Below are positions 8,817 through 17,025 of a stretch of 64,000 nt of DNA, piece by piece. The DNA comes from CAWBOY01 sp963790585. Lineage in GTDB: Bacteria; Planctomycetota; Planctomycetia; Gemmatales; Gemmataceae. Numbering within the stretch: position 1 is the stretch's first letter; every line of letters begins with the position of its first letter. A model generated the notes under the pieces. It worked only from the letters and a program-made list of their open reading frames with translations, searched no databases and had not been told where the DNA came from. The stretch covers positions 310,001 to 374,000 of the forward strand of contig CAWBOY010000003.1 in NCBI GenBank assembly GCA_963790585.1. The letters run 5' to 3'. Made by a program: the position numbers and the translations under genes.

Positions 8817-10467
8817 ATGCCTCACTCTCCATACCGTACTCGCCTTGTTGTGGTCTTCGCGTTCTTAAGCCTCTTGTGTTCATTCCCCGTGTTGGCGGAT
8901 GATGCACCTCCTCGGAAGGCGGAGATGGCGGGATATCTGCTCGTTCCGCACGGCAGGGTGCCCGAGAAGTACAATGCTGGATTCTCCATGTATGTCGCCG
9001 CGTGGCCGCTTTTGAAGAATTATCCAGGTCAGGACTTCCAAAGCGGTCTATTCGGAACGTGGATGTTCGCCCAATTCGATGGCCCAAAGCCAAAGGACTA
9101 CTACTCCGACATCGAGGGCGGACTTGGCTGGTGGCGCGACACGCGCTTCGCTACGGAGACGCCAGAATTCATTATGGGAGGCGTCGCGCTAAACTTCAGC
9201 GAGTGGGCCAACGGCCCCGGCGCTGGCAAGGGCCGCGACTGGAAAAAACCCGCGGGTCATTATGCTGTCGCCCAACTCAGCCCGTGGGTGCTTTGGCCCC
9301 CTGACGGACTAAACCTCAAGCAGGGTACGTGCGGAGAACTTTTCGGGTACGGCTATCTGCCGCTGCCGCTTACAGCGGCGAAAAGGACCACTGCGGGCAA
9401 GGACGTTGCGACGGGGAACCAATGTTGGACCTTGTTCCTCAACACCGGCAACTTCAAGGGGCCGGTAGCATTTTTCACCCCATATTTCTGGTCGCGACCG
9501 TCCATTGAGAACACCAAGTTGAACGGCCTATTCCTCGACACTCGCGCTTCCGAGCCGAACAGGGCAGTGCAAATGGAGACGCAGCATGTCCCCGCGTACC
9601 TCGCCAAGGACGCGAAGGGAGACACCTATGCGCGGATCGCCCCCACGTTGTTTCCTGGGCAAGCTAACGGGGAAGCTCCTCTCGTGCATCGCATTACAGC
9701 CTACAGTAAAGCTGCGTTGTGGGATGGTGTCCAGGCTTGGTTCGATGGCGGAATGGCGGTTCCCGGAGAGATCGATCCCAAGGCAGCAATCGTACACACG
9801 TTCGAAAGCAAAGGGGGAGCCACCTGGCAGATCTATCCTCCCAATGCGGCCCGCGAGAAGAAAGTGCCAGTTGCATGGAGTTCGTTTGCCACACCCGTGG
9901 CCCTCAATCAAACCACCTACGGCTACAAGTGGAACAAGGATCTGGTGACGAAACCCGACGCGACGTACGGGTCGCCAGTCACTCTGCCCGAGGACCTACC
10001 ACCTGGAAAAGGACAACAAAGATAAGGAACGGTGGGTGGTGGTAAACCCCAAGGACGTGCCTACGGAGACCGGCCTGGCCAAGGTCGAATTCCCGCGGTC
10101 CTCGCGGCAAGCTCCGCAGAAGCCGTACGTCACTCCCGACGAGGCGGAGAGTTCCTGGAAGAAGCCTGGCCCTGTGGCGGGACCGTTCGAGGCGAAACTG
10201 GGTGATGGCAGCGTAGCGACCTATTACTGGTATCGCTTCGTCGACCAGCCCGCGCTCCTCAACGCCGACCTGACCGACGCCGAGCGTGAGAGCCTCCAGA
10301 AGCGGGTAGAGATGCTGCACAAGAACTGGACCAAGGACCGGGAGTACCTTCCCCCTCCGACGGTTGGCAAGCTCGCTGAACTCGATCCGGCCGTGATCGT
10401 GACGCCACCTAAGGGCCTAGAAGTCGGCTACGTGCCCATAGTTACAAGACAAGCCGCTAAAGAGTAA
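8817..10467 (+). CDS. Unknown secreted protein (one frameshift)
   Basis: An ATG-initiated protein with a clear signal peptide (TRLVVVFAFLSLLCSFPVLA, cleavage near ADD). The first frame gives 402 residues. Around 9995-10015 the reading passes to the next frame: after VTLPED the sense continues as HLEKDNKDKERWVVVNPKDV and runs 143 more residues to the stop at 10465-10467, for about 550 in all. Aromatic-rich segments such as WPLLKNYPGQDF, GGLGWWRDTRF and FFTPYFWSRPS suggest a beta-rich, perhaps glycan-binding, extracellular protein. I do not recognise the family. It lies between a SASA esterase and an interrupted secreted gene, so a role in polysaccharide processing is inferred from context only. 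Confidence 0.7.
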
Positions 10468-10536
10468 GTGATTCTGCTTTGCTTGGTGATTTGGGCTTTT
10501 ACGTCCGCCCGGGCGTTTGGCGTCCCAGTGTTCGCC
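10468..10536 (+). pseudogene. N-terminal fragment of a secreted protein, cut by mobile DNA
   Basis: A GTG directly after the previous TAA (TAAGTG) opens a frame reading VILLCLVIWAFTSARAFGVP, a classic signal peptide. It runs into the palindromic element at 10537 after 23 codons. The fragment at 13627-13827 on the far side is in the same global frame and may be the rest of this gene, although a middle part may also have been lost. Confidence 0.5.
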
Positions 10537-10561
10537 GCCTATCCGAAAAAGGGGTCAGGTA

Positions 10562-11536
10562 TGCTCTGTAGAAAACCCTCACCCGGACCGATCCAGCATG
10601 AGGTTTAGGGTCAAAGCAAGCAACCACCCATCTCGAGATTCACTAGGAAAACCCAGGCCCGCTACCGACGTCGCTAAACGTCGCTTGATCATAGAGTTCA
10701 CAGTCTCAGCCTGCCAACGTTGGCCATAGCCTCCATGTTTCTTGTTCAAACGCTGACGCATCTGCCGCCGGTAGCGGCCGCTCGGCGGAGTTCGACTCGG
10801 GCGGCCGTGGCTGGCAGGCATAAAGGATTTCACGCCGTGCTGCTCTCGTGCGTAACAGTGGTTCGGCTCCGAATCATAGCCGGCGTCCGCCACGATTCGC
10901 TCCGGCCGAACGGTGGCCAAGGTCTCATCCATCAGGCCGACGAAGCGATCGACGTCAGGGTGTGGCCCCCGACTGGTAGCGACGCCGAGGATCGCATGCG
11001 TGTCGGTATCGACACTGAGTTCCAGCTTGAGAAAGCGCGTGTAGCGTACGGTTTGCTTCGTTGCTGCCCCCTTGCCGCGTCGCCGGATGAAGTAGCGGCT
11101 GGCGTGGCCGCAGTCCATGCCGGTCGAGTCAAAGGCAGCTCGTCGCACCCGTCGGCGACGGCCGAGAAACCGCCGCACGGTGGCGTGGAGAAGCCGCCGG
11201 GCGCGGGGCCGCCGGAGCAGACGCACGCTGGCCTTTTGGAGTGTAGTGAAATGTGGGATGTGTGTCAGGCGCAGCACCCGTCGGAGGTCCGACAGGTCGC
11301 GTAAGAGCTGGACGATGCCACGGTAGTCTGTCTTGAAAAAGACCTTGAGAGTCAAGCAGGCGAAGAGTTGGTGTTGTGTGTAGCGTTTGGGGCTGAAGCG
11401 GTTGGCAAAGGTGCGCAATGTCTTGCGAGCGACGGTCAAAGCCCGCTGCGCCACGGCAATTGGCGATTTGGTTGTAGTGCTCATAATGCATTATACGGCC
11501 CAATTGACGGTGCAGCTGGGGGTTTTCTACGGAGCA
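10562..11536 (-). mobile_element. IS5-family insertion sequence (IS903-like), copy 1
   Basis: A 975-bp element with 17-bp terminal inverted repeats TGCTCTGTAGAAAACCC / GGGTTTTCTACGGAGCA (one mismatch). It is flanked by 9-bp direct repeats GGTCAGGTA at 10553-10561 and 11537-11545, the length known for the IS903 subgroup of IS5. One transposase gene fills the element. It sits in the stem of the palindromic element. Copy 2 (42267-43241) has the same length. Confidence 0.85.
10579..11484 (-). CDS. IS5-family transposase
   Basis: A DDE transposase of 301 residues. Catalytic candidates are Asp in AAFDSTGMDCGH, Asp in IVADAGYDSEPN and Glu in RWQAETVNSMIKRRL. The N-terminus carries a basic segment and YTQHQLFACLTLKVFF, typical of the N-terminal domain of IS5 transposases. 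The reading frame is complete and ends 17 bp from the IS end. It differs from copy 2 by one visible residue (TLRTFANR here, TLRAFANR there), so one copy is recent. Family assignment to IS5 is confident; the IS903 subgroup rests mainly on the 9-bp target duplication. Confidence 0.88.
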   Translation of the reverse strand: MSTTTKSPIAVAQRALTVARKTLRTFANRFSPKRYTQHQLFACLTLKVFFKTDYRGIVQLLRDLSDLRRVLRLTHIPHFTTLQKASVRLLRRPRARRLLHATVRRFLGRRRRVRRAAFDSTGMDCGHASRYFIRRRGKGAATKQTVRYTRFLKLELSVDTDTHAILGVATSRGPHPDVDRFVGLMDETLATVRPERIVADAGYDSEPNHCYAREQHGVKSFMPASHGRPSRTPPSGRYRRQMRQRLNKKHGGYGQRWQAETVNSMIKRRLATSVAGLGFPSESRDGWLLALTLNLMLDRSG

Positions 11537-12102
11537 GGTCAGGTACCATTGCCGGAACGGCCCGAAAGGTGCTTCGCACAATGGTACCTGACCCCTTTGT
11601 GCGCCGTGCCAAGGCGTGACTTTTCAGTGGGTGCGAATCCCACCCGGCAACTGGTCGTTCCAGCCGGTAGCAATCGGAGCGGCAGTGGAGGTAACGAAAC
11701 TGTCGAAGCCTTCGATGGAAAGGGTCGTTTGAGCGACTCCGCGAGCAGGCAGGCCGTAACGTGAGTGAACGCTGAGCAGGCCTCGAAACGGGTAATGTGG
11801 TAGCCGACCCAGCAAAGGGATGGGGAAGGCCGCAGACGCGAGGATACAGGGGGAACGACTTTAGCCCCACCCGCGTTGCCACCGGGGTAATGGCGACGGC
11901 ATGTCGGCATAGGAAAGTTAACGCAACACGGGAAACCCCCTGCGGTGGCAGCAGTGCCAACCGGACGCCCGCGAGGGACAGGCCGGGCCGCTTGGGGTGG
12001 CGGAGAGGCTCGTAGTACCGCTGAAGCCGGGTAACGCCGGTGGAGGGAAGGGGCCTTGGTTCAAGGACAGCGTCCGAAGGAAAGAGAGCCAGGAGATTGG
12101 TG

Positions 12103-13419
12103 ATGAGCCTAACACCTCCCGATACGGTTCGGAAACTCCAGGAGACGTTGCATGCCAAAGCGAAGAGAGCACCCACCTATCGGTTCTATGCGTTGTACGA
12201 CAAGGTGTACCGGGCCGATGTGCTGGGCCATGCGTACCTGTGCTGTGCCGCTAACGACGGCGCGGCGGGGGTGGATGGCCAGACGTTCACGGACATCGAG
12301 GAGTACGGGCTGGACCGTTGGCTGGGTGAACTGACGGAAGAACTCCGAAACAAAGCGTATCGCCCGCAAGCAGTCCGACGGGTGTACATACCGAAGTCGG
12401 ATGGCAAACAGCGACCGTTGGGCATTCCAACGATCCGCGACCGCGTCGTGCAGATGGCTGTGTTGCTCGTCTTGGAGCCGATCTTCGAGGCGGACTTGCA
12501 GCCGGAACAATTTGCTTATCGGCAAGGCCGAAGCGCTCTGGACGCGATCGAGCAGGTCCAATTGTTGCTAGACAACGGGCATACGGAGATTGTCGATGCG
12601 GACTTGAGTGGGTACTTCGATAGCATCCCCCACGCCGAGTTAATGGCATCGGTGAGCCGACGGCTTAGTGACGGGCTACTACTGGCCCTGATCAAAAGCT
12701 GGTTGGAGGCACCGGTGGAAGACCTTGGAGATCGTGGGGACAAGCGTCGAACGACTCGCAACAAGGACGAGGGTCGCGGCACCCCGCAAGGGGGCGTGCT
12801 CTCGCCGCTGCTGGCGAATCTCTACATGCGTCGCTTCGTGCTGGGCTGGAAGACAAACGGGCATGCCAATCGTCTTGAGGCGCGTATCGTCAATTATGCG
12901 GACGACTTTGTGATCTGCTGCCGTGGTACGGCTCTTGAAGCCGAGGCGGTGATGCGGCGCATGATGTCGAAGCTGCGGTTGACGGTGAACGAGACGAAGA
13001 CCCGGGTTTGCCGCTTGCCGGACGAGACGTTTTCGTTTTTGGGTTACACGTTCGGTCGGAACTGGTCGCCGAAGACGGGGCGTAGCTACATCGGTCCCCG
13101 TCCGGCCGTCAAGAAGATCCACGGGATCTGTGAGGTGATCCGCGATCAGACCAGCCGAACGTGGCAGTGGTTGTCTTGCCGGGCGTTAATAACTCGCGTC
13201 AACAGCCGACTGGTGGGCTGGGCGAACTATTTTTGTCTCGGTAACACGGCCCCGGCCATGAAGCAGGTGATGGCGCACACCTGTCAACGGCTCCGTCAGT
13301 GGCTGGGTCGGAAGCACCGCGTGCAGGGTACGGCCCGACAGTGTTATTCGGATCGTTACCTGCGTGAGGACCTGGGATTAGTGTGGCTTCCAGGGCGACC
13401 GCGACCTCGCGTCTTGTGA
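12103..13419 (+). CDS. ltrA: Group II intron reverse transcriptase/maturase, copy 1
   Basis: A 438-residue intron-encoded protein. The RT domain shows KSDGKQRPLGIPTIRDRVVQ, DADLSGYFDSIPH, GTPQGGVLSPLLANLYM and the catalytic YADDFVICC. A maturase (X) domain follows (ALITRVNSRLVGWANYFCLG). No C-terminal HNH endonuclease domain is present, as usual for class C. I chose the ATG at 12103 because AGGAG lies 8 bases upstream; an in-frame extension of 21 codons upstream overlaps ribozyme sequence. The protein helps the intron fold and splice, and copies it into new DNA sites. Confidence 0.92.
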   Translation: MSLTPPDTVRKLQETLHAKAKRAPTYRFYALYDKVYRADVLGHAYLCCAANDGAAGVDGQTFTDIEEYGLDRWLGELTEELRNKAYRPQAVRRVYIPKSDGKQRPLGIPTIRDRVVQMAVLLVLEPIFEADLQPEQFAYRQGRSALDAIEQVQLLLDNGHTEIVDADLSGYFDSIPHAELMASVSRRLSDGLLLALIKSWLEAPVEDLGDRGDKRRTTRNKDEGRGTPQGGVLSPLLANLYMRRFVLGWKTNGHANRLEARIVNYADDFVICCRGTALEAEAVMRRMMSKLRLTVNETKTRVCRLPDETFSFLGYTFGRNWSPKTGRSYIGPRPAVKKIHGICEVIRDQTSRTWQWLSCRALITRVNSRLVGWANYFCLGNTAPAMKQVMAHTCQRLRQWLGRKHRVQGTARQCYSDRYLREDLGLVWLPGRPRPRVL

Positions 13420-13445
13420 GCGAACGCATGAGTTACCTTGTCCGA

Positions 13446-13478
13446 GAGCCGGATGCCTTAATAGGGCCCGTCCGGTTC
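13446..13478 (+). ncRNA. Group II intron domain V, copy 1
   Basis: GAGCCGGA pairs with TCCGGTTC around a short inner stem and loop, with the AGC catalytic triad at its start. It lies 27 bp after the maturase stop codon, the expected place. Confidence 0.82.
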
Positions 13479-13626
13479 GACGAGCGGGAAGTGGAAACGG
13501 GGCATGGCCGGGAGATTGAGGCACCGGCCAACGAAAGGGCCGGATACCGCTGGACTCGACCTAAACCACCGCGCCACTTCTCGACTCTACTTCGGATAGG
13601 CTTGACCCCTTTTTCGGATAGGCTCT

Positions 13627-13827
13627 AAATACGGTTCAGACCACTACGACGAGACACCGGCCAAGGTGACAGACGCAAAGTTGTCCGGCGACGGCAAGAC
13701 GCTGACGCTGGAGATCGCCGACATGAAACCGACCTGGAGCATGGAGATTAAGTACAGCATCAAGGGAGCCGATGGCGCCATAGTGCAAGGCTTCCTGCAT
13801 AACACCATCCATCGCCTCGGCGAATGA
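13627..13827 (+). pseudogene. C-terminal fragment of an interrupted secreted protein
   Basis: The frame is open from the end of the palindromic element and encodes 66 residues (KYGSDHYDETPAKVTDAKLS, then TLTLEIADMKPTWSMEIKYS, ending HNTIHRLGE). From memory, closely similar tails end large secreted Planctomycete proteins with heme-binding or cytochrome-like regions. No start codon or ribosome site precedes it, so it is a remnant. Its likely N-terminal counterpart is the signal peptide at 10468. Confidence 0.6.
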
Positions 13828-13885
13828 CCCAAGGGTCTCCATCTGCATACGATTGGCTCACCGAATCGAGAAGGACACGATCCCC

Positions 13886-16855
13886 ATGAAAATATGGCTG
13901 CCCATGGCTCTGATCTTGCTGTCGGCATTCGCGGGAGAGGCGCGTGCGGACCACAAGGACTGGAAGCATTCCGGATCGATTTATCTGCTGACGACACCGG
14001 AAGGCGCGAATCTAAGTACATCGGCCGTGCTCGACGACTTCCCAGCGCTCGTTCGTCTGCACAAGGACTTCTTCAATTTCAGCCAGGCCAAAGCCAAGGG
14101 AGAAGACATCCGATTCACCACCGCTGACGGCCAACCGCTGCCATACGAGATTGACGAATGGGATCCGAGCGGCGGAACAGCATCCATTTGGGTGCGAATC
14201 CCCCACATCAAGGGTAACGCGCGTCAGGAGTTGAAACTGTACTGGGGCAATGACCGCGCCAAAAACGAGTCGAACGCGGCGGCAGTGTTCAACGGGTCGA
14301 ACGGCTACCTGAGCGTCTGGCACATGAGTGACCAAGTGAGGGATGTGATCGGAACTCTGCGGTCCACCGACATCGGAACGACCTCATCCACAGGTGTCAT
14401 CGGCAAGGGGCGGCATTTCGCCGGTAAGCAGGGCGTTTTTTGCGGAGACAAGATCGCAAACTATCCCTCCGGCGCGGCTTCACATAGCACAGAAGCTTGG
14501 TTCCGGGCGGAGAAGCCGAACGTGACTATCATCGGCTGGGGAAACGAAGGGGGAGGCCGTGGCAGCAAGATTCGGATGCAGTTTCGTAGCCCGCCGCACA
14601 TCCACATTGATAGCGATTTTTCTGACGTCAATGGGGAAACAATGCTGGCAATGGGCGAGTGGATTCATGTCGTCCACACCTATAGCAAAGGCGAAGGGAA
14701 AATCTACATCAATGGCAAGCTCGACGGCGCTGCTACGCCGATGCTGGCAATCAAAAGCCCGGCGCGACTGTGGATCGGCGGCTGGTATAACAACTACGAC
14801 TTCGTAGGCGACATGGACGAGGTGCGGATTTCCAAGGTGGCCCGTTCGGCCGACTGGGTGAAATTGCAGTTTGAAAACCAGAAGCCTCTCCAAACCCTAA
14901 CTGGTCCGATCGTCCAGCCAGGCCACGCTTTTTCCGTCGCGCCGGAGCGAGTCACTGTTCTGGAAGGAAAAACCGTAATGTTTACCGCCGAGGCCGGCGA
15001 AGCGCAGAAAGTCTACTGGATTCTCAAGAGAGAAGGCCGGGAGACGGTCGTCGCAACGGATCGGTTGTCATTCACTTTCGATGCGGGGCGAGTGACGGGT
15101 GACGAATCAGCAAAGCTACAATTCAAGGCGATCTACGCCCATGAGGTAAAGATACGGGACATTCCTATTACAATCGAGGAAGGCATCCCGGAACCTATTT
15201 TCACGCTCCAATCGCCTGCCAAATGGGACGGACGTGCGACAATCGAGGTGGTGGCGAAGATTGCGAATCAGACTGCGATGCAGGAGAAGGGCGCGGGCGA
15301 GTTGAATTACACTTGGAGCGTTTCGGACATCGCCGTCATCAAGGAGGCCACTCCAGGGAAACTGATTCTCCAGCGTGCCCAGAACAGCGGCAAGATGACC
15401 GTGACGGCCATCATCCATAACGGCGGCAAGCCGACGACGCATACGGCGACGATTGAGGTTAAGGAGCCGGCGCGCGACGCTTGGATTCTACGGACTCCCA
15501 CGAATAATGAGAAGCCGGAGGAGAATCAATTCTATGCCCGCGACGACGGCAACGAGGGCACGCTCTTCTACAACGGCACGCTGGCGGAGGCTGCTGACTC
15601 GGTCCTTATCAGACTCTACGCGGACGACAAGCTCGTCAAGACCGAAACCGGCAAGCCGGCGGCTGATAAATCGTACGCCCTATCCGTGAAGCTCAAGGCG
15701 GGACTCATCAAGTATAAAGTGGAATTCGTCTCAAAGACTGGCGACCGCGAGACGTTGTTACATACGGTCGGCAACGTGGTTTGCGGTGATGCCTACCTGA
15801 TCAACGGGCAATCCAACGCCGTGGCGACCGATTTTGGTAAAGACGAGCCCGCCTTCCACAGCGAATGGATCCGCACCTACGGCAGCATGTCAGGCAGTCT
15901 CGTAGGCGTGAAACTCTGGGGCAGCGCGGTTCACCGAAGCCGAAATGCGGAAAAGCTACAGATCGGCTATTGGGGCATGGAATTAGCTCGTCGGCTGGTG
16001 GAAAACCAGAAGATCCCCATTTGTATTATCAATGGCGCAGTCGGCGGCACGCGCATTGATCAACACCAGCGCAACCCCGCGAATCCGGAAGACATGACGA
16101 CGATTTACGGGCGCCTGCTCTGGCGCGTCCGCCAGGCGAAGTTGACGCACGGCATCCGCGGTATTCTTTGGCATCAAGGTGAGAATGACCAGGGGGCGGA
16201 TGGCCCGACCGGCGGGTTTGGGTGGGAAACCTATCGTCAATACTTCATCGACTTGGCGGCGGCATGGAAGCAGGACTACCCGAATACTCAGCACTATTAC
16301 ATGTTCCAGATTTGGCCCAAGTCCTGCTCGATGGGCATCAACGGCTCGGATAACCGCCTTCGCGAGGTGCAGAGAACCCTGCCATACGCTTTTTCAAATA
16401 TGAGCATTATGTCCACGCTGGGAATCGACCCACCTGGCGGCTGCCATTTTCCCGCGGCAGGTTACGCGGAGTTCGCTCGGCTCATTTGTCCCCTCGTGGA
16501 GAGGGACAATTACGCAAAGCTTGTCACTGCCTCTATCAATCCGCCTAATCTCCAACGGGCTTACTTCACCAGCGATATGAAGGACAAGATCGTGATGGAA
16601 TTCGACCAGCCGGTGAGATGGGACAATGCGCTGGCGAGTCAATTCTACCTCGACGGCAAAAAGGGAGAGGTTACTTCTGGCGAGAGCTCGGCCAATAAGG
16701 TCACGCTTATACTGGGTGCGACATCGAAAGCGCAGAAGCTCACCTATCTCGACGGCAGCGCGTGGAGTCAGAAAACACTGTTACGTGGCGAAAGCGGCAT
16801 TGCCGCACTGACTTTTTGCGAAGTTCCGCTCTTGCCCGCAAAACCGCGGCCTTGA
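13886..16855 (+). CDS. Large secreted DUF2341-LamG-SASA protein
   Basis: A 989-residue secreted protein. The start is taken at the ATG giving MKIWLPMALILLSAFAGEARA, a clean signal peptide; a frame 11 codons longer lacks one. Order of parts: a DUF2341-like domain (about residues 40-130; DDFPALVRLHKDFFNF, LKLYWGND); a LamG/concanavalin-type domain (about 140-330; ASHSTEAWFRAE, IYINGKLDGA, FVGDMDEVRISKVARS); Ig-like linkers; then a SASA esterase domain (from about 640) with CGDAYLINGQSNAVATDFG and ILWHQGENDQGADG. It is likely an extracellular esterase that binds and deacetylates a glycan. It converges on the sulfatase gene, consistent with breakdown of a sulfated, acetylated polysaccharide. Confidence 0.82.
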   Translation: MKIWLPMALILLSAFAGEARADHKDWKHSGSIYLLTTPEGANLSTSAVLDDFPALVRLHKDFFNFSQAKAKGEDIRFTTADGQPLPYEIDEWDPSGGTASIWVRIPHIKGNARQELKLYWGNDRAKNESNAAAVFNGSNGYLSVWHMSDQVRDVIGTLRSTDIGTTSSTGVIGKGRHFAGKQGVFCGDKIANYPSGAASHSTEAWFRAEKPNVTIIGWGNEGGGRGSKIRMQFRSPPHIHIDSDFSDVNGETMLAMGEWIHVVHTYSKGEGKIYINGKLDGAATPMLAIKSPARLWIGGWYNNYDFVGDMDEVRISKVARSADWVKLQFENQKPLQTLTGPIVQPGHAFSVAPERVTVLEGKTVMFTAEAGEAQKVYWILKREGRETVVATDRLSFTFDAGRVTGDESAKLQFKAIYAHEVKIRDIPITIEEGIPEPIFTLQSPAKWDGRATIEVVAKIANQTAMQEKGAGELNYTWSVSDIAVIKEATPGKLILQRAQNSGKMTVTAIIHNGGKPTTHTATIEVKEPARDAWILRTPTNNEKPEENQFYARDDGNEGTLFYNGTLAEAADSVLIRLYADDKLVKTETGKPAADKSYALSVKLKAGLIKYKVEFVSKTGDRETLLHTVGNVVCGDAYLINGQSNAVATDFGKDEPAFHSEWIRTYGSMSGSLVGVKLWGSAVHRSRNAEKLQIGYWGMELARRLVENQKIPICIINGAVGGTRIDQHQRNPANPEDMTTIYGRLLWRVRQAKLTHGIRGILWHQGENDQGADGPTGGFGWETYRQYFIDLAAAWKQDYPNTQHYYMFQIWPKSCSMGINGSDNRLREVQRTLPYAFSNMSIMSTLGIDPPGGCHFPAAGYAEFARLICPLVERDNYAKLVTASINPPNLQRAYFTSDMKDKIVMEFDQPVRWDNALASQFYLDGKKGEVTSGESSANKVTLILGATSKAQKLTYLDGSAWSQKTLLRGESGIAALTFCEVPLLPAKPRP

Positions 16856-17025
16856 TCGCGCCTGAATCAGAGAGGTCTAAAAAGGTCAAGACGCCGTTTG
16901 TTGTTCGGGCTCTATCCCGATACCTAAGGACTCGCGCCAAAACAAGTTGCCGGCCATCGCCGCTGAAATGCCGTAGTTCTTGGCCAGGGCGAAACCAATT
17001 TCGGTAACTTATTTTGGCGCAAATC

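Larger units (their letters stand above)
11599..13590 (+). mobile_element. Group II intron (bacterial class C-like), copy 1
   Basis: 1992 bp. The 5' end is GTGCG, the group II consensus, and the 3' end is CGACTCTAC. The first 500 bases hold the ribozyme domains I-IV and no convincing gene. The maturase follows in domain IV, then domain V (AGC triad) and a domain VI-like hairpin. The 5' exon ends in a strong hairpin followed by CCCCTTT, immediately before the intron; this is the terminator-like target known for class C introns. All three copies have exactly the same length. Confidence 0.85.
10537..13626. mobile_element. Palindromic element carrying an IS and a group II intron (nest 1)
   Basis: Ends are GCCTATCCGAAAAAGGGGTC (10537-10556) and the exact complement (13604-13623). 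Removing the IS (10562-11536 plus one copy of its target duplication) and the intron (11599-13590) leaves a short sequence dominated by one large hairpin. The stem GGTCAGGTACCATTG / CAATGGTACCTGACC closes a 27-nt loop. The right end is partly duplicated (GGATAGGCTT then GACCCC and the terminus again). Sister copies are at 21144, 42211 and 59191. Confidence 0.75.

Noticed and set aside
10720..11304. 194-residue plus-strand frame across the IS5-family transposase
   Set aside because: A shadow of the transposase gene, repeated identically in copy 2; high GC makes long antisense frames common.
11481..12176. Long antisense frame over the intron 5' half (also in copies 2 and 3)
   Set aside because: It lies opposite the structured ribozyme domains and the maturase start; no family resemblance or ribosome site.
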